From positions 3,091,001 to 3,155,000 of the forward strand of contig NZ_CP111043.1 in assembly GCF_026250525.1 (NCBI RefSeq): a stretch of 64,000 bases of DNA, in the 5' to 3' direction. Both the position numbers and the translations under genes were made by a program. The DNA comes from Chondrinema litorale (GTDB lineage Bacteria; Bacteroidota; Bacteroidia; Cytophagales; Flammeovirgaceae). The notes below the pieces were generated by a model, which was not told where the DNA came from, searched no databases, and worked only from the letters and a program-made list of their open reading frames with translations. Of this stretch, positions 39,235 through 48,016 are shown in pieces; position 1 is the stretch's first letter; every line of letters starts with the position of its first letter.

Positions 39235-41247
39235 ATGCTCAGAAAATTTTTAATTATTCTCCTGTGTCTTTCTTATTCCCAGTTACAAGCAGAAGTACAA
39301 TGGGCAAGCATTGTATTAGGCTTTTCATCAGAATATTCTAAAAGTGGACAATTTAGTTATAGAGCACAACAGGCTTTAGGCAAGCCTAATAAGTTACCAG
39401 TTTTAGAAGATAGTCCGTGTGCGTGGTCTCCATCAGAAGAAAATAAAGGCATCGAATGGATACATTTGGGTTATAATAACCCGATGCAGATACAGCAGGT
39501 TGCAATAGGCGAAAATTACAATGCAGGTAGTATAGTAGAAATTATTTTATTTGATGAAGCAGGTAATGCCCACACAGTTTATGATGTAAGCCAGCAAAAC
39601 TCTCCAGACGATAAAGAAGGTATGTTTCATGTACTTTTTAAGCTTACCAATTATAAAGTGGTGAGTGTAAAAGTAGTTTTAGACACTAAAAAAATCTCAG
39701 GCTGGAATCACATAGATGCTGTGGCAATTTCAGATGAAAATGAACCTGTTTTCCCAGAAATTAAAATTGTATCTGGCGTAGAAGAAAAGATGATAGAAAA
39801 ACTGCCAGAAATTATAAATAGTCCATACGATGAAGTGTTACCTGTAATTTCTCCAGATGGCAAAACATTATATTTTGATAGAAAGAATCATCCTGAAAAC
39901 ACACAAAGTAAATACGAGAACGATGACATTTGGATGACGACGCTTAATGGAAGTGATTGGTCTGAGCCTATTCGATTCGTAGAACCTCTTAATAATAAAA
40001 ACCTCAATTATGTTTGTTCTGTTACTCCCGATGGTAATGCGCTCTTGTTAGGAAATGTGTATGAAAAAGACGGAAGTGTAAAAGGTGGTGTTTCAATTTC
40101 ATATAACTCAGAAAACGGCTGGTCTTTTCCAGAAGAATTAGAAATAAAAGACTACTATAATATGAACCGATACAGTGAGTTTACTATGGCTAATAACCGC
40201 AAGATACTGTTGATGTCTATAGAAACAGCTGAGTCGATTGGAGAAAGAGACATTTTTGTGAGTTTCGCAGATGATGATGGCAAATGGTCTAAACCTTTAA
40301 ATTTAGGCCGAGATATTAACACAGCAGCCGTAGAATTGACTCCATTTTTAGCTTCAGATAATAAAACCCTTTATTTTTCTTCTTCGGGGTATAGCGGATA
40401 TGGAGGAGCAGATATGTTTGTAAGTCGCCGAAAAGATGATTCTTGGACTAGCTGGACAGAACCTCTGAATATGGGACCTTTGCTAAACTCGAAAGACTGG
40501 GATATTTCTTATACAGTTGATGCAAAGGGTGAATTTGCCTATTTTGTTTCATATGCAAACTCAAATAATAAAAGTGCAGATATTTTTAGAGTAAAACTCC
40601 CAGAAGAAGCTAAGCCAGAGCCTGTAGCAATTATAACTGGAAAAGTACTGGATGAGATTTCCAAAAAGCCTGTAAAAGCAGAGATTATTTATAGAAAAAT
40701 TGATAGCAATAAGAATAATGGTATTGCCTTGTCTAACTCTTCAAATGGGAATTATAAAATAACAGTTTCGCCAGGAGAAAAATATATTTTATGGGCTAAA
40801 GCAAAAAACTATTATTCACTCTTAGATACATTAATTATAACAAATGCCGATGGGCAAATAGCTAATCTTAAAAAAGATTTATACTTAAGACCTCTAGTTG
40901 CAGGGGAGAGTATTTCGCTACATCAGGTAAATTTTGTACAGGGAGAAGCCTTTCTTTTATCAGAGTCTTATAATGAATTGAATTTGATAGTTCAAATGAT
41001 GAAAGATAATGAGACTATGACGATTCTGCTAGAAGGCCATACCGATATTAGTGGCAATGCAGTTGCGAATAAGAGACTTTCTGAGCAAAGGGTAATAGCT
41101 GTAAAGCAATATCTTTGTCAGCATGATATTGAGCCAGAAAGGATAAAATTAAAAGCTTATGGAGAGTCTCGCCCTCTTACTACAGAGCGAGACCCTGAAA
41201 GCCGTAAAAGAAATAGGAGAGTGGCTTTTAAAATTTTGGAACTATAG
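39235..41247 (+). CDS. OmpA-family outer-membrane protein with PD40 propeller
   Basis: The start is placed at the ATG at 39235, which gives a good signal peptide (MLRKFLIILLCLSYSQLQA). An upstream TTG in frame lies inside the preceding terminator. The 670-residue protein has an N-terminal discoidin-like domain (about 20-170), a WD40-like PD40 propeller (about 200-450; SPDGKTLYFD, TPDGNALLLG, SDNKTLYFSSSG), and a carboxypeptidase-regulatory-like Ig domain (about 464-545, ITGKVLDEISKKPVKAEI). A C-terminal OmpA peptidoglycan-binding domain has LEGHTDISGNAVANKRLSEQ and ESRKRNRRV. This layout is common for cell-wall-tethered proteins of gliding Bacteroidota, including some T9SS-associated proteins. 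Its stop directly abuts that of rarA. Confidence 0.88.
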   Translation: MLRKFLIILLCLSYSQLQAEVQWASIVLGFSSEYSKSGQFSYRAQQALGKPNKLPVLEDSPCAWSPSEENKGIEWIHLGYNNPMQIQQVAIGENYNAGSIVEIILFDEAGNAHTVYDVSQQNSPDDKEGMFHVLFKLTNYKVVSVKVVLDTKKISGWNHIDAVAISDENEPVFPEIKIVSGVEEKMIEKLPEIINSPYDEVLPVISPDGKTLYFDRKNHPENTQSKYENDDIWMTTLNGSDWSEPIRFVEPLNNKNLNYVCSVTPDGNALLLGNVYEKDGSVKGGVSISYNSENGWSFPEELEIKDYYNMNRYSEFTMANNRKILLMSIETAESIGERDIFVSFADDDGKWSKPLNLGRDINTAAVELTPFLASDNKTLYFSSSGYSGYGGADMFVSRRKDDSWTSWTEPLNMGPLLNSKDWDISYTVDAKGEFAYFVSYANSNNKSADIFRVKLPEEAKPEPVAIITGKVLDEISKKPVKAEIIYRKIDSNKNNGIALSNSSNGNYKITVSPGEKYILWAKAKNYYSLLDTLIITNADGQIANLKKDLYLRPLVAGESISLHQVNFVQGEAFLLSESYNELNLIVQMMKDNETMTILLEGHTDISGNAVANKRLSEQRVIAVKQYLCQHDIEPERIKLKAYGESRPLTTERDPESRKRNRRVAFKILEL

Positions 41248-42507
41248 TTAATAGTTATATTTATTCTTCCATAAAAACTGTAATCTCTTTCTCAAATCTG
41301 CTTCTCTTGGGTTTTTACCCGGATCGTAAAGTTTAGTTCCCGATATTTCTGGTGGTAAAAATTCTTGCTCAGCAAAATTATTCGGAAAGTCATGGGCATA
41401 TTTATAACCCTTTCCATATCCTTCTTTTTTCATTAATGCAGTAGGTGCGTTTCTTAAATGTAGCGGAACAGGTAAGTTCCCTTTTTCTCTTACTAATTGC
41501 TGAGCTTTTCTAATACCCATATAGCTGGCATTACTTTTTGGAGAAGATGCTAAGTAGGTAGCTGTTTGAGCTAAAATTAAATCTGCTTCCGGGTATCCGA
41601 TAAAAGTAACTGCCTGAAAGCAATTTGTTGCCATAACCATTGCTGTAGGGTTAGCATTTCCAATATCTTCTGATGCGAGAATAAGTAATCTCCTTGCAAT
41701 AAACTTTGGATCTTCTCCACCTTCAATCATTCTAGCCATCCAATACAATGCAGCGTTTGGGTCACTTCCTCTTATCGATTTTATAAATGCAGAAATAATA
41801 TCGTAGTGTTGCTCACCAGATTTATCATACAAAACAGTTTTTTGTTGGGCGATATCCATTACCATTTCATCAGTAATTTCTACTTTAGTTTCTGGTACTG
41901 CTTCAACTACCATTTCTAAAAGATTCAATAACTTTCTAGCATCGCCATCTGCAAGTCGTAACAGAGCTTCTGTTTCTTTTAGATCAACCTCTTTCTTTTG
42001 CAAATATTCATCGTTTGCAAGAGCTGATTTTAAAAGGTTTTGTAAGTCAGCCTGACTTTGCTCCTTTAGTTTGTACACCTGACATCTAGAAAGCAAAGCC
42101 GCATTTACTTCAAAAGATGGGTTTTCTGTAGTAGCACCAATCAAAGTGATAATCCCTTTTTCTACAGCTCCTAATAGAGCATCTTGTTGAGATTTATTAA
42201 ATCTGTGAATCTCATCTATAAATAATATGGTGTCTTGCTTATATTTTGCCTGTTGAATAACTTCTCTCACATCTTTAACACCAGAGCTTATCGCACTTAG
42301 TATTTTAAAAGGTCGGTTCATTTGTGTGGCAATAATATTGGCTAGGGTAGTTTTTCCAACTCCCGGAGGGCCCCACAATATCATAGAAACCAATTGTTTT
42401 TGTTCAATCATTTTTCGAATCACGCCATTCTTACCAACAAGGTGTGCCTGACCAATAAAACTTGTAAGGTTATTGGGTCTTATTCTTTCTGCCAATGGAA
42501 TCTTCAT
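41248..42507 (-). CDS. rarA: replication-associated recombination protein RarA (MgsA)
   Basis: The 419-residue AAA+ ATPase acts at stalled forks. It has LAERIRPNNLTSFIGQAHL at the N-terminus, Walker A GPPGVGKTT (46-54), and Walker B FIDEIHRFNKSQQDALL near 96. Sensor 1 is GATTENPSFEVN, the arginine finger lies in LLSRCQVY, and the C-terminal tetramerisation domain includes SDPNAALYWMARM and ASEDIGNANP. The start is ATG, with a TTAACA-AG-TGTTAA dyad 7 bases upstream. It is convergent with the OmpA-family gene with zero bases between stops. Confidence 0.95.
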   Translation of the reverse strand: MKIPLAERIRPNNLTSFIGQAHLVGKNGVIRKMIEQKQLVSMILWGPPGVGKTTLANIIATQMNRPFKILSAISSGVKDVREVIQQAKYKQDTILFIDEIHRFNKSQQDALLGAVEKGIITLIGATTENPSFEVNAALLSRCQVYKLKEQSQADLQNLLKSALANDEYLQKKEVDLKETEALLRLADGDARKLLNLLEMVVEAVPETKVEITDEMVMDIAQQKTVLYDKSGEQHYDIISAFIKSIRGSDPNAALYWMARMIEGGEDPKFIARRLLILASEDIGNANPTAMVMATNCFQAVTFIGYPEADLILAQTATYLASSPKSNASYMGIRKAQQLVREKGNLPVPLHLRNAPTALMKKEGYGKGYKYAHDFPNNFAEQEFLPPEISGTKLYDPGKNPREADLRKRLQFLWKNKYNY

Positions 42508-42591
42508 AATCTATTAACAAGTGTTAACAATGTTTTTTATTGATATTTTTCGATGTAATATAAGTAATGTTTCCAGAAAGTATTATCTTTG

Positions 42592-42785
42592 TTGTGAAGA
42601 TAAATTTAGCTAACAAACACTTCTTTCTTCTTTGAAGAAAACTTTCCACAAAATTTAATATTCCTTAAACTAACTAATTACTTAAAATTTACTTCTATCA
42701 CCATAACTATTTTGGTGTAATATTTTTAACTGAAACAAAAGAAATTTTTGAATTCAGATATTAGATAAATCTGAATTTTTGTTCT
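42592..42785 (+). ncRNA. candidate small RNA upstream of hisF
   Basis: A perfect TAnnTTTG element (TATCTTTG, 42584-42591) is followed by stem-loops TTTCTTC-TTT-GAAGAAA (42624-42640) and CACCA/TGGTG (42699-42717). A 9-bp hairpin AATTCAGAT/ATCTGAATT (42751-42759, 42769-42777) with a T-rich tail ends the unit before the hisF promoter. This layout is that of a short independent transcript of about 180-190 nt. No known RNA family is recognised; this is inference from signals only. Confidence 0.25.
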
Positions 42786-42837
42786 TACTTGTTTATAACT
42801 TTCAAACAAACTTTTTCCTTCCTTTTTCTTTTATCCC

Positions 42838-42845
42838 TAAGTTTG
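42838..42845 (+). promoter_or_regulatory. -7 element of the hisF promoter
   Basis: TAAGTTTG followed by CAC is an exact TAnnTTTG match, giving a leader of about 15-20 bases before the GTG start at 42869. The -33 position is not a clear TTG. Confidence 0.55.
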
Positions 42846-42868
42846 CACTATACTAAAATATCAAGCTT

Positions 42869-43624
42869 GTGCTTTGTAAAAGAATTATACCCTGTCTAGA
42901 TATTAAAGATGGCAAAACAGTTAAAGGTGTAAATTTTGTCGATTTACGCGATGCTGGAGACCCAGTAGAGCTTGCCGAGATTTATAGCCGTAAAGGTGCC
43001 GACGAATTGGTTTTTCTGGATATTACTGCTACTGTAGAAAAAAGAAAAACACTGGTTGAATTGGTAAGAAATGTCGCGAAGCAAATTAATATTCCATTTA
43101 CTGTAGGTGGCGGAATTAGTTCTGTGGAAGATGTTTCAGCTTTACTAAATGCTGGTGCCGATAAAATTTCTATTAACTCATCTGCTGTAAGAAACCCTTC
43201 TCTTATAAATGAGCTTTCTAATGAATTTGGTGCTCAATGTGTTGTGGTAGCAATAGATTCTAGATATGTAGATGGTGAGCATATTGTACATGTTAAAGGA
43301 GGCAGAGAAGCCACAGAAAAAAGAACAATTCCTTGGGCAAAAGAAGTACAAGATCGTGGTGCTGGCGAAATATTGCTAACCTCTATGGATCACGATGGCA
43401 CAAAAGCAGGTTTTGCCATTGAACTCACTGGTACATTAACCAAAACTTTGCACATTCCGGTAATTGCTTCTGGTGGAGCTGGTACAATGGCGCATTTTTC
43501 AGATATTTTTGCAAATAATGATGCAGATGCTGCTTTGGCTGCTAGTATTTTTCACTTTAAAGAAATTGAGATTCCAGATTTAAAACAATTTCTTAATCAA
43601 AAAGGGGTTCCTGTGCGAATCTAA
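42869..43624 (+). CDS. hisF: imidazole glycerol phosphate synthase cyclase subunit
   Basis: The 251-residue TIM-barrel protein makes imidazole glycerol phosphate and AICAR from PRFAR and ammonia supplied by HisH. Both catalytic aspartates are present: Asp11 in [10 protein letters not shown] and the second in VVAIDSR near residue 130. Phosphate-binding loops VGGGIS and ASGGAG are intact, as is the [14 protein letters not shown] segment. The start is GTG. It is paired with a HisIE-like gene 36 bases downstream; the other his genes are not in the window. Confidence 0.96.
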   Translation: MLCKRIIPCLDIKDGKTVKGVNFVDLRDAGDPVELAEIYSRKGADELVFLDITATVEKRKTLVELVRNVAKQINIPFTVGGGISSVEDVSALLNAGADKISINSSAVRNPSLINELSNEFGAQCVVVAIDSRYVDGEHIVHVKGGREATEKRTIPWAKEVQDRGAGEILLTSMDHDGTKAGFAIELTGTLTKTLHIPVIASGGAGTMAHFSDIFANNDADAALAASIFHFKEIEIPDLKQFLNQKGVPVRI

Positions 43625-43660
43625 CAAACTCATTTCTTAACCTTTAAACATTCTATTCTT

Positions 43661-44188
43661 TTGAAAACTGCTATTATTCAAGATATAACTACTGCTAAAA
43701 TTTTACAGTTTGGCTATTTAACCGATATTGCATTAAGCGAACTGGAAAGCAATAAGCAGTTAAGTTTATTAGATAAAGAAGAAAACGTAATTGATCTACC
43801 AGAGCTTACAGTAGAAGATTATTTTGTAAAAGCAGACTACTGTTTAGTTAGAGTAAAAGCTGCTGAAGATACTTCTGTTTACTTTTCAGAAACAGAAAGT
43901 GAAAAGGCTGCCTTTTTAGACTATTTAAGTAGCATTATTGCAAAAAGAAAACAAGCAGCCTCTACTGATACATCTTATACTGCCAGATTATTTGAAAAAG
44001 GAATTAACAAAGTAGCTCAAAAAGTGGGTGAAGAGGCAGTAGAGTTGGTAATTGAAGCTAAAGACGATAATAAAGATTTATTTTTAGGTGAAGCAGCAGA
44101 TTTACTTTTTCACTTTTTAGTATTGCTCGAAGCAAAAAATATCCGATTAGAAGAGGTAATTGCAGTGCTACAAAGCAGACATAAATAA
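43661..44188 (+). CDS. HisIE-like protein: intact HisE domain, degenerate HisI domain
   Basis: The 175-residue protein ends in a clear HisE (phosphoribosyl-ATP pyrophosphatase) domain at about 84-175, with SYTARLFEKGINKVAQKVGEEAVELVIEAKDD and FLGEAADLLFHFLVLLEA. The first 80 residues align with HisI (AIIQDITTAKILQFGYL corresponds to the HisI N-terminal strand). However, they lack the metal-binding DxDxD and the C-terminal HTG-x3-C cluster; the only cysteine is Cys61. The protein is therefore predicted to hydrolyse PR-ATP but not open the PR-AMP ring. The start is TTG at 43661. No upstream ATG could extend it, as hisF ends 36 bases before. HisI activity must come from another gene or enzyme. 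Confidence 0.85.
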   Translation: MKTAIIQDITTAKILQFGYLTDIALSELESNKQLSLLDKEENVIDLPELTVEDYFVKADYCLVRVKAAEDTSVYFSETESEKAAFLDYLSSIIAKRKQAASTDTSYTARLFEKGINKVAQKVGEEAVELVIEAKDDNKDLFLGEAADLLFHFLVLLEAKNIRLEEVIAVLQSRHK

Positions 44189-44208
44189 ATCTTTATCTCT
44201 AAGAAGTA

Positions 44209-44236
44209 ACATACTGAATAATATCAGTATGTTTTG
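44209..44236. terminator. hairpin between hisIE-like gene and chaN-like gene
   Basis: A perfect 9-bp stem ACATACTGA/TCAGTATGT (44209-44217, 44224-44232) lies at a convergent junction. Its right arm contains the stop and last codons of the minus-strand gene. T-tracts are weak on both sides, so termination strength is uncertain. Confidence 0.5.
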
Positions 44237-45102
44237 GTCATGTCAGAAGGAATTACAATGATATAATCAGCAAGTTGGAGGTTTTTCTCTTCTAAACTTT
44301 CAACTGATTCTTGTTCTACAGAACTGATGGTAACAATTTTTAATTTTGGTTTTGCCTGTTGCAGATACCACATAATTCCTTCGAAGTTATTTGAGTGATA
44401 AGCTCCGTTGAAATGTAAAGTATGCTGGTTTTTATCCATATTTTCAAGAATGGAGTTTGCCATGGTAGCATCTTTAATTGCCTGAGCTTTAGCAAAGTTT
44501 TCAGCTTGCGCATTTCCACCATGTGTGCCCATCATTTCAAGCATGTTTTTGTATCCAGGTAATGCTAGGTCAACTTTAACAGGTAGTGGCGCAATTAGTT
44601 TCTTTGCTTCTTTATCTAGGGATTCTAAACCTTCTAAGCCTTCTCGAGATACAAGACTAGCATAGCGTCTTGGAATATTACTACCTATAAACTTTAGCTT
44701 ATTGTCTTTAGCAAAATTGACTAGCGGTGCATAGTCTGTTTGGTAGTTGTTCCAAAGTTTAGCTTCTGATTCTAAGTGTTTCTCTTGAATTTTACCTTTC
44801 AGATATTCATTTAATATTAATTGATCGTCTTTTTCGAACATTTCTGCAGCTAGTATCAAATTTTCACCATGTGCCTCAAAAAGTTTTTTGGTGGTTCTTA
44901 GTTGTAGCCAATGGCAAATAGGGTTGTTGTGCAACTCTCCGAATAAAACAATATCTGCTTCAGCTAATTTTTTAGAAATATCTTCGAAGTTTACTGTTTT
45001 TCCTTCTTTATTGAATAACTGGTAAGCCGGTGTTTGATTTTCTCCAGACATTGGTTGAAAAAATAAAGATAAAAAAGTGAAAAAGAGTTTGAATGCAAGC
45101 AT
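44224..45102 (-). CDS. ChaN-family (DUF399) heme-binding-type protein
   Basis: The 292-residue protein has an N-terminal hydrophobic signal (MLAFKLFFTFLSLFF). The ChaN/EreA-like fold follows: DIVLFGELHNNPICHWLQ, LAAEMFEKDDQ, NIPRRYASLV, AQAIKDATMANSI, FNGAYHSNNFEGIMW. The GELHN and NGAYHS motifs are the family hallmarks; ChaN of Campylobacter is a heme-binding lipoprotein tied to iron uptake. No lipobox cysteine is seen here, so it is probably periplasmic and soluble. No iron genes flank it. The stop codon lies in a hairpin shared with the hisIE junction. Confidence 0.82.
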   Translation of the reverse strand: MLAFKLFFTFLSLFFQPMSGENQTPAYQLFNKEGKTVNFEDISKKLAEADIVLFGELHNNPICHWLQLRTTKKLFEAHGENLILAAEMFEKDDQLILNEYLKGKIQEKHLESEAKLWNNYQTDYAPLVNFAKDNKLKFIGSNIPRRYASLVSREGLEGLESLDKEAKKLIAPLPVKVDLALPGYKNMLEMMGTHGGNAQAENFAKAQAIKDATMANSILENMDKNQHTLHFNGAYHSNNFEGIMWYLQQAKPKLKIVTISSVEQESVESLEEKNLQLADYIIVIPSDMTKTY

Positions 45103-45321
45103 CAGTAAAATGAATATAGCGGTAAAAGGAGTTTAATTTTCACAGATTTTCTGCTTCTTCAATATTAAAAAATAAGAAAGTATTTTAATTGAAAATGTTA
45201 GAAAAGAGGGGAATAAATAATTACTCTTTGTACTTTCGCACTCTTATAAACAGTAAGAAGCTAAAAATAACTTAGATTTTCTGAATTTATAGGATAAAAA
45301 ATTTAAAAGAAAATCAATTAA

Positions 45322-45369
45322 AATAGGGAAATTAGGCATTTAAATGCGGTTTCTCCCTGAAATCCTATT
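45322..45369 (+). promoter_or_regulatory. structured element upstream of rplS
   Basis: AGGGA (45325-45329) can pair with TCCCT (45354-45358), enclosing a GCATTTAAATGC hairpin (45336-45347). Alternatively AATAGG (45322-45327) can pair with CCTATT (45364-45369). The two outer stems share bases. It may be a regulatory leader or part of a small RNA. Confidence 0.35.
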
Positions 45370-45431
45370 GTGATGCGATAATTTTTGAATTTTTATCCGT
45401 TTTTAGCACCACAAAAAATAAATATTATTTC

Positions 45432-45439
45432 TATATTTG
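45432..45439 (+). promoter_or_regulatory. -7 element of the rplS promoter
   Basis: TATATTTG followed by CACTCCTTTT is an exact TAnnTTTG match, about 36 bases before the ATG. The same TTTGCACTCCTTTT string follows the rplC promoter, linking the two ribosomal protein promoters. Confidence 0.7.
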
Positions 45440-45475
45440 CACTCCTTTTACACGAGAGCCTAAATATCTAATAAA

Positions 45476-45832
45476 ATGAATGACTTAATAAAAATCGTTG
45501 AAAACGATTCTCACGAGGCCAGACCAACATTTCCAGAATTTGGTCCAGGAGATACCGTGAATGTGCACGTAAAAATTAAAGAAGGAAATAAAGAAAGAAT
45601 TCAGCAGTTTCAAGGAACTGTAATTCAGCGTAAAAATAAAGGTACTAATGGTGAAACTTTTACAGTTAGAAAAATCTCTAACGGTATTGGTGTAGAAAGA
45701 ATTTTCCCTATTATTTCGCCAAGCATTGATAAAATAGAAGTAACTAGAAAAGGTAAAGTAAGAAGAGCTAAGTTATTCTATTTGAGAGGAAGAAAAGGTA
45801 AAGCTGCGAAAGTAAAAGAGAAAAGGTTCTAA
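45476..45832 (+). CDS. rplS: 50S ribosomal protein L19
   Basis: The 118-residue protein is L19, located at the 30S-50S interface. It has the conserved [49 protein letters not shown] and the C-terminal [20 protein letters not shown]. It is a single gene: the usual rpsP-rimM-trmD partners of other phyla are absent. A strong promoter precedes it and a terminator follows. Confidence 0.97.
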   Translation: MNDLIKIVENDSHEARPTFPEFGPGDTVNVHVKIKEGNKERIQQFQGTVIQRKNKGTNGETFTVRKISNGIGVERIFPIISPSIDKIEVTRKGKVRRAKLFYLRGRKGKAAKVKEKRF

Positions 45833-45865
45833 GTTGTACATACTTTTAAGTTAAGAATATCTGGT

Positions 45866-45897
45866 AGCCGGCAAATTGATATTTGTTGGCTTTTTTT
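45866..45897 (+). terminator. intrinsic terminator after rplS
   Basis: AGCCGGCAAAT (45866-45876) pairs with ATTTGTTGGCT (45881-45891), with two G-T pairs, and leads into seven T residues. Confidence 0.88.
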
Positions 45898-45909
45898 GTT
45901 TTGATTAAT

Positions 45910-46671
45910 ATGATTCAAGAAAATTTAAAAGCAGGTAAAAAAATATATTTCGCTTCAGATCTTCATCTTGGTTTTCCGAACGATGAGGAAAGTTTAATAA
46001 GAGAAAAGAAGTTTATATCCTGGCTAGATCATATTAAACAGGATGCACAACATATATTTTTACTTGGTGATATTTTTGACTTTTGGTACGAGTATAAATA
46101 TGTAATACCAAGAGGATTTATCCGCTTTCAAGGGAAACTAGCAGAATTAATAGATAGCGGTATATCCATCTCTTTTTTTACAGGAAACCACGATATGTGG
46201 ATGTTTGGTTACTTTCCAGAGCAATTAAATATTCCGGTATATTACGATCCTATTGAATTACAATGCAATGATTTAAAATTGCTTATAGGGCATGGAGATG
46301 GTCTTGGTCCTGGTGATTACAAGTACAAATTCCTCAAAAAAATCTTTAGAAATCCTTTATGTCAATGGCTTTTTGGTGTGCTAAACCCAAATATTGGTAT
46401 GTGGATAGCACATACTTGGTCTAAAGGTAAAAAGCACAAAAAAATGGATAAAGGCCTAAAATTCTATGGAGAACAGGAATTTATATTCCAGTTTTGTAAA
46501 GAATATGAAGCCAAAAACCATTGTGATTATTATCTCTTTGGTCATAGACACATTCCTTACGAATTAGATGTTGCTGAAAACAGCAAATACATCAACATAG
46601 GAGACTGGCTAAGCCATTTTACCTATGTTGAATATGATGGACAAGCACTTTTAAGAAAAGAGTGGAAATAA
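45910..46671 (+). CDS. lpxH: UDP-2,3-diacylglucosamine diphosphatase (LpxH-type)
   Basis: The protein of about 253 residues is a calcineurin-like metallophosphoesterase that makes lipid X in lipid A synthesis. All five metal-binding motifs are present: SDLHLG, LLGDIFDFW, FTGNHDMWMFGY, IGHGDGLGPGD and FGHRH. The central insertion (KFLKKIFRNPLCQW) matches LpxH and its membrane-associating cap. The start is set at the ATG at 45910; an in-frame TTG at 45883 lies inside the rplS terminator. It is convergent with rodA, 5 bases apart. Confidence 0.92.
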   Translation: MIQENLKAGKKIYFASDLHLGFPNDEESLIREKKFISWLDHIKQDAQHIFLLGDIFDFWYEYKYVIPRGFIRFQGKLAELIDSGISISFFTGNHDMWMFGYFPEQLNIPVYYDPIELQCNDLKLLIGHGDGLGPGDYKYKFLKKIFRNPLCQWLFGVLNPNIGMWIAHTWSKGKKHKKMDKGLKFYGEQEFIFQFCKEYEAKNHCDYYLFGHRHIPYELDVAENSKYINIGDWLSHFTYVEYDGQALLRKEWK

Positions 46672-46676
46672 ACTCC

Positions 46677-47984
46677 TTATCTAGCCAGTACCTGCGATCT
46701 GTGTCCGTCTAATTTTAATAGAATAAACAATAAAATTGTAAAAGACCAGAGAGAGGAGCCTCCATAACTGAAATAGGGAAGGGGTATTCCAATTACTGGA
46801 AATAAGCCGATTGTCATCCCTATATTGATCGTAAAGTGGAAAAATATAATAGAGGCAACACTATAGCCATAAACTCTGGCAAATCGTGATTTTTGCCGTT
46901 CTGCTAGCGCTACAACTCTAAATAATAGTGTGGTAAACAGAGAGATAATTATCATGCTACCAATCCATCCGTATTCTTCACCAACGGTACAAAATATAAA
47001 GTCGGTGCTTTGCTCTGGTACGAAGTCAAATTTGGTTTGAGTGCCTTGTAAAAATCCTTTGCCTCCAAAACCTCCCGAACCAATCGCTACTTTTGATTGA
47101 ATTACATTCCAACCGGAACCTTTGGGGTCTTTATATGGATCAACTAATACTTCAATTCTAGCTCTTTGGTGTGGCTTTAGAATGTTTACTAGAATGTAAT
47201 CCATACTAAAAGCCATAAAAATAAGCATGAGTGTTACTACAAATACACTCACTGCAACCTTTATTTTCTTTCTTTTATTCACTAATAAATAAGAAGCCAG
47301 TGAAGATACAACCCCAAGTATGGCTACAGTAGTAATAAATGTATCAAAGGAATCTTCTCTGAAAAATAAGGTAACAACAAAGAACGATACCAAAATAACA
47401 CCTACTACAAGTATTACTCCTGGAAAACCTTCTCTGTATAATACTAAGACTAATGAGCTATAAACCAGTGCAGAACCTGTATCACCCTGTAGAATAATTA
47501 ATGCTGCTGGTAGGGCTAAAATGGCAAAAGATATTATAAGTACAATTGGCTCATCAGCCCGTTTATTTGTGCTATTGAGATACCCACTTAATGCTAGTGC
47601 AGTACCAAATTTAGCAAACTCGGCAGGTTGAAGCCGCGCTCCACTAAAACCAATGACACCAAGGTCAAACCAAGATCGGGAGCCTGCTATTTCAACACCA
47701 ACAAATAATACCAGAATAAGCAGGAAAATGAGGAAACCGTAGATAATAAAAGCATATTGCTCATAAATTCTAAAATCTACGGCTAGTACAAATACGATTA
47801 ATACACCTGATGCAAAAATCCAGACTAACTGTTTTCCAGAGTTATAATCCATACTAAATATACTCTGTTTAACCTCAGGGTCATAAACAGCAGCATATAT
47901 ATTAATCCATCCGAATAAAAGTAATGCGAGGTATATGGCAACAATAGACCAGTCTATAGAATGGTGTAATTTGTTTTCCCTCAT
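46677..47984 (-). CDS. rodA: rod shape-determining protein RodA
   Basis: The 435-residue multi-TM SEDS glycosyltransferase polymerises peptidoglycan during elongation together with PBP2. It has about ten TM helices and the conserved ARLQPAEFAKFG, LQGDTGSAL, VIQSKVAIGSGGFGGKGFLQGTQTKFDFVPEQSTDFIF (given here only as positions of the long extracellular loop, about residues 295-335) and the C-terminal GIPLPYFSYGGSS. The start is ATG, 32 bases after accD, suggesting co-transcription. pbpA/mrdA is not adjacent downstream in the window. Confidence 0.95.
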   Translation of the reverse strand: MRENKLHHSIDWSIVAIYLALLLFGWINIYAAVYDPEVKQSIFSMDYNSGKQLVWIFASGVLIVFVLAVDFRIYEQYAFIIYGFLIFLLILVLFVGVEIAGSRSWFDLGVIGFSGARLQPAEFAKFGTALALSGYLNSTNKRADEPIVLIISFAILALPAALIILQGDTGSALVYSSLVLVLYREGFPGVILVVGVILVSFFVVTLFFREDSFDTFITTVAILGVVSSLASYLLVNKRKKIKVAVSVFVVTLMLIFMAFSMDYILVNILKPHQRARIEVLVDPYKDPKGSGWNVIQSKVAIGSGGFGGKGFLQGTQTKFDFVPEQSTDFIFCTVGEEYGWIGSMIIISLFTTLLFRVVALAERQKSRFARVYGYSVASIIFFHFTINIGMTIGLFPVIGIPLPYFSYGGSSLWSFTILLFILLKLDGHRSQVLAR

Positions 47985-48016
47985 AAGCTTTTTGGCTCAA
48001 TAAAAAATTAAAAAAT

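Larger units (their letters stand above)
42508..42868. other. 361-base divergent gap between rarA and hisF
   Basis: There is no ORF. It contains a dyad TTAACA/TGTTAA (42514-42527) next to the rarA start and a TATCTTTG element (42584-42591). It also has stem-loops at 42624-42640 and 42699-42717, a terminator-like hairpin (42751-42780) and the hisF -7 element (42838-42845). Confidence 0.6.
45103..45475. other. 373-base gap upstream of rplS
   Basis: There is no credible ORF. It holds a TACTTTCG promoter-like element (45231-45238, one mismatch) and a compound hairpin around 45325-45358. A weak terminator-like stem GATAA/TTATC lies near 45377-45397, and the rplS -7 element at 45432-45439. Confidence 0.55.

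Noticed and set aside
45883-45909. N-terminal extension of LpxH
   Set aside because: The TTG start is within the rplS terminator.
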